Below are positions 1 through 12,354 of a DNA stretch of 64,000 bases, one piece after another (positions within the stretch are counted from its first letter, which is position 1; each line of letters begins with the position of its first letter). The DNA comes from Quillaja saponaria (taxonomy: Eukaryota > Streptophyta > Magnoliopsida > Fabales > Quillajaceae), in contig CM055611.1 in the NCBI GenBank assembly GCA_029379385.1, forward strand, positions 3,162,001 to 3,226,000. The letters run 5' to 3'. The notes beneath the pieces were generated by a model. That model was not told where the DNA came from. It saw only the letters and a program-made list of their open reading frames with translations, and made no database searches. The translations under genes were made by a program, and so were the position numbers.

Positions 1-124
1 TCGAGTGAAATTTGATGTAATTTTTTGTTAGATTATTTTATGTGAGGGGAATGCTAAGAGTTTTTAATACTTGGATTGTATTTGTACAAGCTAAAGAATA
101 TATATCCTCTAGCTTGAGGGGGAG

Positions 125-282
125 TGTTAGAATATATTTAGTATTAAGTTATGTTTGGTGTTAAGTCCCACATTGTTTAGATAAGCAAGTCTTATATACA
201 TTATCTACCATAAATATAAGGTCTTGGTGTAGTCTTTGAATAATCCAAGCTATTACTCCTTTTTTGTCTATATATTTTAAAA
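125..282 (+). repeat. TRIM LTR, copy 1
   Basis: This repeat begins TGTTAGAATATATTTAG and contains AAGTCCCACATTG, a string common in plant LTRs. It ends just before the primer binding site. It aligns along its whole length with 797-954. Confidence 0.75.
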
Positions 283-796
283 TAGTATCAGAGCGGGTTT
301 GATATAAACCCAAGTTTAATCTTGGAGTTGCCGCCTCTCTTTTTTGGCAGCAACTCTGAACAATTTTGAAATTGTTGATGTTGTTTAGAGTTTTGAAGTT
401 TTTGCTAAAGTTTATCTTTATGTTTGTTGGTTGTTTAGTCCTTTGGCACAACCCTCATTCAAGATTGAAAAGTTTTCAACATTCCTTACTCATAATCATT
501 TATTCTGAAGTTATCTGATTTTGTTTTCTAACCAAATAAGTTCTCGGTGGAAGTTGTTGTCAATTGGCATTTTTTGTTGGTTTTGAGCCAACAAGACACA
601 TGTTATATATGTAATTCTATTTTAGGCACATGTTGTTTGTGCTGTTCTCATTCTTTTTGGCACGGAGTCAGTCAAGTGAAATTTGATGTAATTTTTTTGT
701 TAAAATATTTTATTTGAGGGGAATGTTGAGAGTTTTTAATACTTGAATTGTATTTGTATAAGTTAAAGCATATATATGCTCTAACTTGAGGGAGAG

Positions 797-954
797 TATT
801 AGAGTATATTTAGTATTAAGTTATGTTGGGTGTTAAGTCCCACATTGTTTAGATAAACAAGTCTTATATATGTTCTCTACTATAAATATAAGGTCTTGGT
901 GTAGTCTTGGAATAATCTAAGTCACTACTCCTTCTTCATCTATATATTTTAGCA
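797..954 (+). repeat. TRIM LTR, copy 2
   Basis: This repeat aligns with 125-282 with scattered substitutions; the first bases are TATTAG instead of TGTTAG. No primer binding site follows it, so it is the outer 3' repeat of the array. Confidence 0.75.
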
Positions 955-1000
955 ATTTCTTAGTTGATTAATGTCTGGGATGATTTGGAGCATCTTATAG

Positions 1001-1062
1001 ATCTTATTTATGATTCGATCTTGTAGATCCTATACAATCCTAGTTAAGATCTCAATTTTGAC
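1001..1062 (+). repeat. Inverted-repeat arm, left
   Basis: The stretch from AGATCTTATTTATGATTC to the end of CTCAATTTTGACAAC is closely matched by the reverse complement of 2870-2937, including TCTTGTAGATCCT in both arms. The ~1.8 kb between the arms has no recognisable gene, so this may be a non-autonomous DNA element or a fold-back repeat. No target-site duplication was identified. Confidence 0.55.
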
Positions 1063-1818
1063 AACAATACAAGGGGCGAATCTTGTTAGGAGTGAGACCT
1101 AATAACTTTTCAAAAATACTCCTAAAGTATATCATAATTATTTATAAATTAGAAAAATAATAAATTTGATCTCACAAAGATTTAATTTTTCATTCTTTCC
1201 CCCATTAAAAACTTAGTAAAACTATTTGTCCCCTCAAATTTAGATAAAAATACAAAAACTAATATAATTATCTAATTGAGATTTCATTTACATTTAAACT
1301 TATTGTCTATGAATATAATTTTTTCTTTTAAAAGTTTATCAATTAGTTGTTTATTTAATTATAATGAAACTCAATTAATAATTTTTCACATCACAAGTTT
1401 TTCAAATATAATATAAATATAAGTTAAGGGACACAAAAAATAAATCATTTTATTAGAAAAGTTATAGGTGTAAGGGAGATTATTCATTGTTACATTTAAA
1501 TTTTGTCTTTTATTATATCATAATTAATGAAATATTCGGTCATAAAACTTTGGTTTTTGAGAAAATTGTCTTACATATAACTCTTTATAGAGTTACCATG
1601 TCTAACTTATAACTTATGAGATAATTAGAATAGTATAAGGTGTCTATTATATAATTAATTAAACAAAATTTTTTTTTTTTATGAACAAAACTAATAAATA
1701 AAAATATTTTATTTAAAAAATAAATATTATAATTAAAAATTAATTATTATTTCTATATTAATTTTTTTAAAATTAAAATTATTATATATGATTTGACTAT
1801 TATTTTGATCCCACTAAT

Positions 1819-2000
1819 ATAAATTTCTAGATTTTTCATTGCTTGGGTATCAGGGTAACATGAACCTTGACTGATTGTAATCTTCATTTGTGTTTGGAAT
1901 GATATAGTCGGCATCATATCTCCATAAATTTCTGGATTCGTCACTACTTGGGTATCAAGGTAACATGAGCCTAGACTGATTGTAATCTTCATTTGTGTTT
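1819..2000. repeat. 77-bp direct repeat pair
   Basis: Two 77-bp units, 1819-1895 and 1924-2000, are separated by 28 bp. Both run from ATAAATTTCT to TTCATTTGTGTTT with about eight differences. Small open frames on the minus strand owe their existence to this repeat and are not taken as coding. Confidence 0.75.
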
Positions 2001-2869
2001 ATCATTTTTTTTCTCTCAGTATCATTATCAGATAATAGAATATATATCATGTTCAACAATTCTATCTTTATATCAATTATGAACAATTAGACATAGAAAG
2101 TGTTCAACTTGGATTTGAAAGAACAATCATATTTAAAAAACAATATTGAGGAAAATTATCAGAATTTCCTGCAATAATATGGGATATTTTAAAAGATTAA
2201 ATTTCTATCAACCATGTCAGACCATGATTTTGATCTTTTCTCAACATATTTAATTTTAGAAGTTAGAAATTTCATAACAGAGATGAATACTATGTTAAAA
2301 ATCCGAGAGACAAGATACAAAGAGAATTTTTACTACCAATCTGGTAGTAATTTATGCTAGATCCAAAGAACAAATCAATGAATATAAACATGACAAATAA
2401 GAATTTACTTTTTTCCGCTAAGAAAGCTGATATTTCAGATTTTTTTAAATTTTATTTTATCTTTAACGGTCTATATAATTCGATGATTTGTTCTTAGTGA
2501 AGGGCATTGACTCTTGTAATATTTTATCAAAAGATTTAAAATTATTAAGGTCTATATAATTTTTAAACGTGTCCTATACTGCAGGACTATGATAGTGACT
2601 TTTAGGTTATTTTCTAGTTTTCACTTTTTTTTTAATTATTATATATTTTGTTTTTCTTAGGTTTTAATTTATTAACTAGTTTAATTTTTTTTGGTTTTTA
2701 ATTTGTTTCAATGTATGATTTTAGTTTATGGATCTTGTCTTCTTTTTTTAGATATTAAATTACCCTTTTTAGATTAATATCGTGGAGGTATGATGCCGAC
2801 ATTATCAACCTATTCACAAATGATTAATGCAACCGGTCAAGGCTCCATATTACCCTATACCCAATATTG

Positions 2870-2937
2870 CCAAGATTGAGATATTAACTAAGATCATAGA
2901 GGATCTACAAGACTGAATCATAAAATCGAAAGATCTT
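2870..2937 (-). repeat. Inverted-repeat arm, right
   Basis: This is the reverse-complement partner of 1001-1062. The two arms enclose a ~1.8 kb AT-rich interior that includes the 77-bp direct repeats. Confidence 0.55.
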
Positions 2938-4640
2938 ACAAAATTTATAAAATATCCCTTAAAAATATAAATTTACTTTTAATAAGTCATAATCTTATAC
3001 ATAACATAAGAGCAAAATAAATAACAAATACCAGTATATTTACTACATCATGACCAAAAAGATTATTAACAATAAATTACTATATAGATTGTAAACTACC
3101 AAGCATAGATTAATGTAGTAATTAGTTTATTTTTTCTAGGATAGGTAATTAGTTATCATAAACCTAATTATGTGATAATAAATATAAATAATATTTATAA
3201 AAAATGTGATGCAAATTCTAAGATAATAATAATAGATAAATAATAAATAAAAAAGTGAGAGGAAGATGGAGGTACGGTGCGGCGCTAGGATTCAGTTTTC
3301 TTAGAAAGAGAGGTTGAGAGGGTGTGGTAATTGTTTTGGACCCATACCGATCTTACATTTAATCCTACCAATCTAATTTCGATCTTGTTAAACTATGATT
3401 TTGGAGACGTTTGAATCGTTTGGTGCATGTGACTTACACTTGATTATACGGGTTAATTCACGATTTTGACAACAATTCTGATACCGACCAAACATTAATT
3501 AAGATATCAAAACTAATATAAGGATTTCAAAATCTTCTAGTGTTGAAAATCTATTCAGACAATGGCAACTACCAAGCATACGGGTATTGCAGCTCTTATA
3601 AGATGATCAAAATTACTTGGACTAATACTCTTTCAAACTACTACTAGACTAATGAAAGAAGAGAGTTTAGAAGAACATTTCTAAGAACACACAACTTTTA
3701 TTTCTGAAATTGCAGATCTTATAAGATTTGTTATCCTATCTAACTTTATTATAATTAATAATACAATGTTATCATAGTTCCATCATGTTTTTGATGTTAT
3801 GTTTTGTAACAAAATCACTTCTAAATACATCTTTTTGTGATTGATTATAAGAATTCATTACTTCTTCTCTTGCTTTATTTCAGTACACTCAATTAATGAG
3901 GCAGGTCCTTTAACACTGAATAACTTTAATTTTGTAATTAAATCTTTGACTTCTTCTTTTTCTTTTTTTTTGTTCTTCAAAGATTTCATAATTGCAAGGG
4001 AGATTGTGCTGATCTTTTGACTAAGAAGGAATGCTAATTCAAAACAAAATTTTGTATGCTATTCTCTTGTTGAAGTTTTATTTTATTAGGAACCAAGCTC
4101 CCTCGACTTACATCTCGAAGTGATTGTTTAACATTTTATTGTTAATTAATCCCTTTTGCACCCAAAAAAAAAATTTGAAGAAAATATTGTTTATTTCTTA
4201 ATTAATGCAAGAGGTAAACTTGGAAGTCTTCTATTACTCTTGTCATAGACTTAATTATATTTTAATTCTTATTATTTGACCGAGAATTTAATTTTATCTT
4301 TATATTTCAAAAAGTTATCGTCAAATCCAAATTACACTAATATCTCTGACATCTAACTACAGAAACCACATAATATAATTTTTGAAACTCATATTTAAAA
4401 TATTAAAAATATAAAGACTTAATTGATCAAATTATAAAAACTATAATTTAACCTATTTTATATTAAAGTAACGTTTTTGTTAGAAAGAGCTGAAATCTCA
4501 ACCATTCAAAAAGAAAACAAGGGACTGAAATAGATCCATAAGCAAAACAGATCAATAAGCAGAAACTGAATTACTTGGAAGAACTAAGTACAAAAACAAA
4601 ACCAAACACAAGAAACCATGACTAAACAGAGCCCACAACA
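2938..4640. other. AT-rich intergenic sequence
   Basis: No gene is supported here. The stretch holds A/T homopolymers and short repeats only; the fragment CACGATTTTGACAACAATT near 3461 resembles the inner end of the arm at 1001-1062. The last 200 bases are probably beyond the 3' UTR of the metallothionein gene. Confidence 0.5.
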
Positions 4641-4832
4641 AATCCCAGGCTACTAAAATTTGCTGAAAGGCAAGCCATGTCTACTTTATTACGAGATCTT
4701 AACCATAAGGTGTACATTCAAGACAACCATTGGTTATATTACTGCTACATAGCTACAATTATTTATGAAGCTGTGAAGGGTGGGTGGGGAAGGGGAAAGT
4801 CTATCTCTGCTTCAAAGCTAACCCTCTCCCTC

Positions 4833-5639
4833 TCACTTTTTACAAGCGCAAGGGTCACACTTGCAGTCTGAACCACATTTGCAGCCATCGTTCTCAGCTC
4901 CAACGCCAATCTCAGATTCCTCAAAGTAACTGCATCGATCCCAAGAAGAAAATGAAATTAGCATATACTTTTGGGAATATTAATCTTAAAAAAGTTATCT
5001 TTTTTTATTTGTATCTATTTTTTATTTTTTTCTTACAAGAAGAAATGCTTACGTTTTCATTGTTGGTGGAACTCCCATGATCAGAGTCTCAGTAGTGGTA
5101 TTCTCAAAGCCCATGTCAGGGTACATCTTGCATCTGCATCATAATCATGGATCAAAATCAACAATACATATAATTCGTGATTATTTTTGAGTAAACAAAC
5201 AGAAAATTCGACAGAAGTTTTGGATGCCAGGAAAAATTTCCTAGGAGCACATTTCTCAGGGGGTCAAGTAAACAGCAAAATTTTCAACAGTATCTGTGAT
5301 GCCCACAAAATGTGGTCAAAGTAAATGGAATTCTTTTTTGACAAAATTTGGAAGCGAAGAAACCTATCCACTGATCCCATTTCTTAAGAGAAAAACAGGG
5401 TTCAAATTAAACAGAAAATTTTAATTTAAGGTGCCATGTGGGTACCCATTTCCCAAGAAACCAAAGGAATGAAACTAAAACAAGATTTCAACAAATTTCA
5501 AGTTTCCAGAAGAATTTTCCTGGGTACCCATTTCTCAAGAAACAAACAGGGATCAAACTAGCTAGAAACCTTACCCTCCACAGCCACTGCCGCACTTGCA
5601 GCCAGAACCACAGCCACAGTTACCTCCACAGCAAGACAT
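4833..5639 (-). CDS. MT2: Type 2 metallothionein-like protein (three exons, 80 aa)
   Basis: Cysteine-rich cytosolic metal-binding protein; plant type 2 metallothioneins bind Cu and Zn and buffer metals. Exons on the minus strand are 5639-5575, 5133-5053 and 4929-4833, all with GT-AG introns and consistent phases, giving 80 residues. The N-terminal domain begins [20 protein letters not shown] and continues in exon 2 with [11 protein letters not shown] cysteine-free spacer follows ([12 protein letters not shown]... [15 protein letters not shown]). The C-terminal domain is [16 protein letters not shown]. The Cys-Cys, Cys-X-Cys and Cys-X-X-Cys pattern at the N-terminus and three Cys-X-Cys at the C-terminus are the type 2 signature, and the length is the family norm. 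The coding frame is intact. A TATAAA lies 112 bp upstream of the start codon. Confidence 0.96.
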
Positions 5640-5749
5640 TTTCAAATTCAAAGATGAAGAAACAGAAAATCAAAGAAAGAGACGCAACTGATAGTAATCC
5701 AAATATCTCTTTGATGTTGAACGAGTTTTCTGGGCAGGCAATGATCTCA

Positions 5750-5757
5750 ATTTATAA
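5750..5757 (-). promoter_or_regulatory. TATA box of the metallothionein gene
   Basis: On the minus strand the sequence reads TTATAAAT, 112 bp upstream of the ATG. This would place transcription start near 5725 with a ~85-base leader. Inferred from position and motif only. Confidence 0.5.
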
Positions 5758-5819
5758 CGTAATTGGTGAAGGAAACTGTTTAATATCCACCGTCCACGTG
5801 TCATTATCATACTCCTAAT

Positions 5820-8800
5820 CTATCCATTGCGTATCGGGACAAAACCAGTACAGTGTACCGGCCTCATTCGACGTTTCCGTCGTTCGCGTTTCAACGGTGT
5901 ATACACGGTGGGCATCTAATGCACGTCTTCCTCCACATTCTCATTCTTATCCGTCAGATGTGAGTTTGAGATTGATCAACGGTTATTATTCCAAGTGACT
6001 TAACTTGGCAAAGAAAACTTGTCAATCATCCACGTTCTGTTCTTCTTCACCATTCTTTTCCTTTTTCTTTTTTAAATATTTCATTTTCCTAGTTTTTTAT
6101 TTTTGTGAAACCTATTAGAATTTTATTTCATTCTGTCAAATAAAATGATCAAAGCAAAAATAATATGAGTAATAATTTATTTAAAAAATTAGAATATTGT
6201 TAGGATATTTTACAAAATTTATTAAACTAAGGAATTGATATGACGGTGAAAAAATATGTTGCTTCGTTAATTGAAGAGATGAGTACGATTAATTAATAGT
6301 AAGTATTCAATAAAGAGACAAACATCAAAAGTTAGTCAACTTTTGTTTTCATCAATTAAGTGCATTAAGTTATCAGAAGAATGAGAAGTCACTCACCACA
6401 AGAATGACACTAAAATAATAATGTATTTGAGTGACAGAAAATAAAATGAATTTAAAAGACAATTGGTGTAAAGTTGAAGAACTTTTATAATGATCTTGTC
6501 AACTGATTAAAGTTATATTACAGTCTTGCAAAACATGCAACTAAAAATTAGTTCATAATAAAATTTTATTTAAGTCTTTATTATATCAAAATTCTTCAAA
6601 TAAATGTTAAACAAAATTAAAACTAATGCATACGAAAATTCAACTCACGTCTTAAATGAATAACTCATATTATCTTACATTGATGTGCATAATATACACA
6701 TAATTGAGATTGCATGATTACGTCTATCGCAACTCTAATATCCATTTACGAAAATTGATGTATGCAATTATTCTATTAGTAGCCCAAGATGTAGTAATAC
6801 TTAAATCCAAAAGTAGGATCTTCTATATGAAGTGGAATTTAAAAAGGATGGCTCTAATTGCATTGTATTTATTCATAAATCACAAACAAAAACAGAAAAA
6901 TCCCTGCAGCTTCACTACTAGCCATCCATTCACAAAATCACTTGGGCACTACAACCTTTAATTGATTATTTCACTGAGAGGACAATCTCAACAAGGACCA
7001 ATCAAAAGAAATGTTGGGGCCCACTATAAATGGTACCCTGGTGGGCCCAAAATGAGGTTGGATCGTTTAGTGTGGAAGTGGAATCTTCTTTGATGTGGCC
7101 CAAATGTCTATTATTAAGTCATTACAATCTGGACTTTTATCCTTCTCTCCTGTTTGGCTACTTCTTTTTCTTTTCTTGCTACAAAAACTTTCCCTATTTT
7201 CTATCCTTTTTCATGTATATCTGTCATCACTTTTCTGCTAGGAGCAATGCTTCATAGACTTTTTTTTTTTTTTTTTTTTCTCTCATGGAAGTGAAAATAG
7301 CATTTGTGAAACAATTGAAACAGAAATATTATTTGAGACTCCAAATTGCACATTGATTAAATGAAGTTCAATATTGTGGTCAATAAGGATCTAGAAAATT
7401 AGCAGTGGACCAAAAAATTATATACATATTTTTTGTTATATACACAATTATTTTTACTTAAATATTTTTAAAAAATTCTTTTTATTTTGATTAATATGTA
7501 CACTATTTTTAAAATATACACAAACACCCTAGTTGAAATGGGATATATCTCTTTATAATAATAACCTAAGTATTAAACTTACACACTGCAGTATCCTATT
7601 ATAAAAATGGTGTATTAAGTGTCCAATATTTTAGCCAAATGTCAACTACCAAAGTGATTCATGTTGCAAAGATGACTTGTAATATTTAATGTGAGCGGTT
7701 CGCACAACTTATACAATAAACTCAATTATTACATTATTAGCCCATATAATATTGAATTTTAACTTTTATGCACCCTTTGTTACGATTTCAATCTGGGTTC
7801 GATTTCTCTTTGTCAAGGAAGTCTGCTGAATGGGTGTGAAACGAGAATTGATGGGTGTTCCTTGGAAGGATGAGTTTTTGTGGTCAAAGAAAGATGGTTG
7901 GGGAATAGAGGAGGAGGTGAGGGTTGTGGTGGAAATTATTGTCTTCAGATCTATCAAACCTTCCAAAATTATCAAAAACCTAACAAACTTGATCAGTGAA
8001 CCCAGAAGAGAGGACAATGATGAAATTAAAAAATATTAATAAAATTGGGGCCAAAATTATAATTATTTTAAGTTTGAACAATTTATTTAACTAGTCAACA
8101 TAAATCAATGACACATATTTTATCAACAATATTTAACAGTTTTTTTAAAGTCTACATCAGCTTGGGTATTTAATACTGGGGTATTGTATAATTCTCCTAC
8201 AACTATATATACTTTAAGAAATTTAATTATATATATTTATATACCCAAATTATGAATATATCCCTAGTTACAATAACACAACAAATATGTTTTTAGTTTT
8301 TAGTTTTTAGTTTTTACAACACTTCCATAATATTGTTTCACTTTATGTGATTATATTTACAATGATATAATTAATATATGTATATAACGTTAAAAAAGGT
8401 CCAACAATAAGGAAAATTTTAAGAAGTAAAATCTATCCAAAAAGCTTTAGTTTGTTCATACAAAAAAAAAAATAATCATATTATGCAATTGTTAAAATGA
8501 ACAATATAAAAGAAACAAAATACAATCTAAATTCTTGTTGAACTCTTTTTCCAATTATAGGAATTAGAAGAGATACTCAATTAAATACAAAGAAAACAAT
8601 AGATGGTAAAAATATAAACATATTATTTTTGGTCAAACCTTTACACATAAAAACTTATGAAATGAGAAAGGATTGTCAATAAGAAAAAAAGTAGTGTGGT
8701 GTAAATTATGTCTTTATTTTTACATATTTATTTATATAAAATTTCCTTTGCACAAATAATTACTACGAGTATGTTAATTTTTAGGCAAATTACACTAACT

Positions 8801-10300
8801 CTCCTTGAACTTTAAACAAATAACACTTAACTCCAACTTCTGAAAATTTTTAACATTTTCCTTCTTGAACTTGATAAACGAATAGAATTGTTATCAGAAT
8901 TAGGTATACTCTGTTATTTTAGGGGGTAGTGCTATGTGCACTACCCACTTTTTATAGGTAAACGAAAAATGGAAAATGTGTATTTTTTCTGTCTTCTAGT
9001 CAAACTTTCGTCCACCTATACACTTTTGTTGTCTACTTAACATCACAAATTGAATAAACAATTAAATCTCTAGCAAAATCTACTGAGTTGATGAGAGTGC
9101 AAATCATAGACTTCAAAGTCATTTACTTTAGGTTAGACCCAAATCCCAGATTTCATAATATATTTCATAATGAGAAGTAAAGAGAAAAAAGAATTATGAA
9201 GAAGAGAGGTCACAATGAAATTTGAGTGGATGAATGAGTAACTGTAATGTGTTTTTTAAAATGGATGACTTCTCATATTTCAAGAAATATGAGTGTAATT
9301 TATTTTAATTTTTAAAAATCAGAATACTTATTAAGATTATCTTGACAATAGGATGATGTGTTGAATAAAGTAAGTTCAACTATAATTAGACTATTTCTGT
9401 TATTTTTTGTCCAAATATATGAAGGCAAGAACTTTCAAATAAAAAATCTGTGAGGGAAAGAACATTAAATTCAAAAACAGTGGGGGAAAATATTTTAAAT
9501 TCAAAATTAAAAGGGGGCAATCGAACAAATTTTTATTAACATGATTTTATACTACTACTGAGGGTGTTTTTGGAATTCCAATTGGATCTGTGAAAAATGA
9601 CCAAAATATTTTTAAAATAACACAATTTCAAAACATAAGACCAAAACAATGTAAATTTAGAGTTGTAGGTTCTTCTCACGAACTCTAAGCTAATGTGTAG
9701 GAATTGATTTATCAATTTTCAGATCATTATTTAGGTTAAATTTATTTTTAATGTAATAAGTTGATGTGATTTATGTATCTTATCAATTTGTTGTTTTCTA
9801 AATATTGAATTGAGGTATTTGAGTGTTGATATTATTTCCAAACACCTCATCTATAATTATATGTCGAAGTTGTATTCTCCAAGTGTAACTTACTTAGGCT
9901 TTGTTGGTAATATTGTGATTTTGAAAAAAATAGTGATTTTCTAGTTTTCTTAGAACTATTTTTGAAAAAGTCGCACCAGTAATATTTATTAAAATAATAT
10001 GAAATTAAATTATTCTCAATAAGCAAAAATTATAAAATTAGACTTAGTTTAGTAATATTATGAATTTCTAGTAAAAATTTAAAATATATTAGACTTTTAA
10101 ATTTTTGATATCAGAATCTAATGTTTAAAAGTATTCATATATTTTAAAATAAAATATTATCAAACAAAGCCACCTGACTCATATTTAAATATATTTTTCA
10201 CTTAAAAAAATAAAAATTTGGTCATCATGTATTTCTTGTTAAAAGACAAACAATTATTTTACGACCATGAAAAGCAGATACTTCCTTGAGGGAAAAGAGA
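5820..10300. other. Intergenic region upstream of the metallothionein gene, no supported gene
   Basis: The 5820-5960 part is relatively GC-rich and is probably the distal metallothionein promoter. A TATAAAT near 7025 sits within GGGGCCC/GGGCCC motifs, but no convincing coding frame follows. A T-tract of about 20 bases lies at 7260-7279, and TTTTTAG is repeated near 8292. Several AT-rich stretches (8780-8890, 9420-9540) look like decayed repeats. Open frames at 7766-8039 overlap on both strands and lack any known motif. Confidence 0.5.
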
Positions 10301-10323
10301 GGGGGGGGGGGGGGGGGGGGGGG
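10301..10323 (+). repeat. Homopolymer of 23 G
   Basis: An uninterrupted run of 23 G follows GAGA and precedes AAAGGAAAAGC. G homopolymers of this length are rare in plant DNA. It lies ~170 bp upstream of the small gene at 10496. Confidence 0.95.
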
Positions 10324-10495
10324 AAAGGAAAAGCAACTATTTATTTATTTGATTATTACATAAACGACTACGTTTAGACGTTAGACCAAATTACCCTGTT
10401 CATCATCATCTCAAACTCAGCAGCGCTGTACAACTCGGAAGGGATCCATTTCCATCCAAGACGAATAGGTGAAGAAAACTGAAGAAGGGAAAAAG

Positions 10496-10876
10496 ATGAA
10501 AGCTTCAGATTTTACATGCAAACAAAACACTAATCCCCACAACAGAGAGAAGCCGCAAAAACCAGCTTTCAAGGCCAGCGAAGGACGACACTAAGCCTGT
10601 ACTACAAGACCCGGTACTTTCTCTCCCCCCTGTCTCTCTCTGATGTGCTTGCATCTGGTTAATTAATTTGCTAATTTTATTGCAAAATTGTTGAATTTTT
10701 CAGCTTTCTTACTGGGTATATCTTATTTATAGTTTTTTTCTTTATATTTTTTTTAATGGGTGGGTGGGTTTTGGAATTAGATACTGAGATCAGACCCGAT
10801 TGAGACAGAAGAAGTTGTGCTGCGATTGCCTCCTTTCCCTATTACCAGATCAACTCCTGCATCCAAAATGACCTAA
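10496..10876 (+). CDS. Small two-exon plant protein (~70 aa) with an apparent 1-nt frameshift
   Basis: Exon 1 is 10496-10613 and exon 2 is 10781-10876, with a GT-AG intron between codons. From the ATG at 10496 the frame reads MKASDFTCKQNTNPHNREKP and continues to KPAFKAS before a stop. One base over, from about 10579, the frame reads KDDTKPVLQDP, runs through the splice site as ILRSDPIETEEVVLRLPPFP and ends at ITRSTPASKMT. Ignoring one base near 10579-10581 would unite both parts into 70 residues. The acidic, Pro-rich tail resembles a short uncharacterised plant protein I recall only dimly, so no function is given. The shifted frame has no ATG of its own. The lesion may be real or a single-base assembly error. 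Confidence 0.6.
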
Positions 10877-11210
10877 AAGGTTTAATCTTTTTTTAATAGT
10901 GATCTTATGTTTTGTTTATTCTTTTCCATTTTGGTATTGGGGATTTACTTAATTTAGCCAATGAGTTTTCAGCATTAAAAGTTTGAAACTAGTTGTATTT
11001 GGCCCAAAAATTCCAGTGTATGCAGGGTTCTTATTATTTATCTTGGTATTTACAAGAGGCTAATTTTATCCGAGGATTTTGTTATTTATTCTAGTGTATG
11101 AGTTTTATTGCATGACTGTTGCTTGTAAAAGAAGAGGAAGACAAATGATTATATGGGTTTTTCAAACTTGGGTTGGTTAAAAGTTAATACTATTCAGTAC
11201 ATGACACTAA

Positions 11211-11683
11211 CTAAGAAGGTTTTATACCTTGCTTTCCCAGAAGGATTGCTGACTATCTTGGCAGAAAATCTATTGCATCATTTCCAGGGTTTCAAATTAA
11301 ATTGGCAAGTTGTAGTTCTCCCTCAGAAACATTTAACCTTGAGTTGACCATCCTTCACTATTCACTGAGATGCCAACTTAAAGAGGGTGGGGTTTTCTCT
11401 TTTGTATCTCCACCATTTTTAAGTTCACCTCCACTATTTTTGCCAGTTTGTCATAGTCATCTTTTCCTTACTCTTTTTCCCCCACTTTCTTTTTCTTTTT
11501 CCTCATGTGTAAGAAGTTAGAACTGTTTATAAAATTGGCTTCCTTCTTCAGCCATCCACCACCCTCACTCCTCATTCACATTTCTCACCTCCTTTGTCCA
11601 ATTTTTTTCAATAATTGTATTAAAGCAAATCTCTATGCTATTGTCTTCGCATGTTCTATATATGCTTACAACACAAAAGTTAT
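11211..11683 (+). repeat. Local duplication, unit 1
   Basis: Begins CTAAGAAGGTTTTATACC and aligns in order with 11742-12243. Shared blocks include CTTTCCCAGAAGGAT, GGCAAGTTGTAGTTCT-like sequence, a TTTATAAA(A/G)(T/C)TGG block before TTCCTTCTTCAGC, and TGCTATTGTCT. The copies differ by substitutions and indels. Non-coding. Confidence 0.7.
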
Positions 11684-11741
11684 CTGGATTTTCAAAATTC
11701 GGAAGGAGGTAATTCTACTAATTAAATGAAACTATTAGAAG

Positions 11742-12243
11742 CTAAGAAGGTTTTGCCTTACTTTCCCAGAAGGATGGCTTACTATTTTGTCATAAAATCT
11801 GTTGCATCTCAGGGCTTCAAATTAAACTTGCAAGTTGTAGTTCTTATTAAAAACATCTTACCTGAGTTGCCTGCATTACTATTTACTGCAAGGGCTTCCT
11901 TGACATATAAACACCAGAAATCTAAGCACCAGTAGTGCCTAGGAACCAATCAAGATGCCAACTAAAAGATGTGGAAGATGGGGGTTTGTATCTCAACCTT
12001 TTCTAAATTTTCCACAACCACTTGCCTCCCAGAACTATCATAATCATAATTTTTTCCTTCCTTGAAATAGTTGTTTATAAAGCTGGTTTCCTTCTTCAGC
12101 AATATATACCACCCTCATCAACATTTTTTTAATCAAATGCAGAATCCTGCTCTTTGTCCAATTTCTTTGTATTTATATCAAATCTCAATGGCCTATGCTA
12201 TTGTCTGCAAAATCCCAATGCATACTATAAAACAAAGTATACA
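11742..12243 (+). repeat. Local duplication, unit 2
   Basis: Begins CTAAGAAGGTTTTGCC. It is the diverged second copy of 11211-11683 and ends ~110 bp before the tRNA gene. No coding capacity is evident in either copy. Confidence 0.7.
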
Positions 12244-12331
12244 ATCAAAAAACTAAACAGAAGATTTGGAAGCTGATACCAGAAGATTAGAGACATAAGA
12301 CATTATGGGATATTTTTCTTTTCCATAAAAC

Positions 12332-12338
12332 AAAAAAA
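12332..12338 (-). terminator. RNA polymerase III T-tract of the tRNA-Lys gene
   Basis: An A7 run on the plus strand gives T7 on the coding strand shortly after the mature 3' end of the tRNA. Confidence 0.6.
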
Positions 12339-12354
12339 TAAATCATATATTAAT

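Larger units (their letters stand above)
1..954 (+). mobile_element. TRIM-like LTR retroelement in tandem form, truncated by the window start
   Basis: Two 158-bp terminal repeats (125-282 and 797-954) flank a ~515-bp non-coding interior. The first repeat is followed at 283-294 by TAGTATCAGAGC, one base off the usual plant primer binding site for initiator methionine tRNA. Each repeat is preceded by a purine-rich CTTGAGGG(G)GAG tract typical of a polypurine tract. Bases 1-124 match 671-796, so a second interior precedes the first repeat: the layout is interior-LTR-interior-LTR. Short LTRs, a tiny interior and no coding capacity fit a terminal-repeat retrotransposon in miniature. The family name is inferred from structure only. 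Confidence 0.8.

Noticed and set aside
7030..7257. 75-aa frame behind a TATAAAT motif
   Set aside because: Hydrophobic T-rich composition, no known domain, no splice or homology support.
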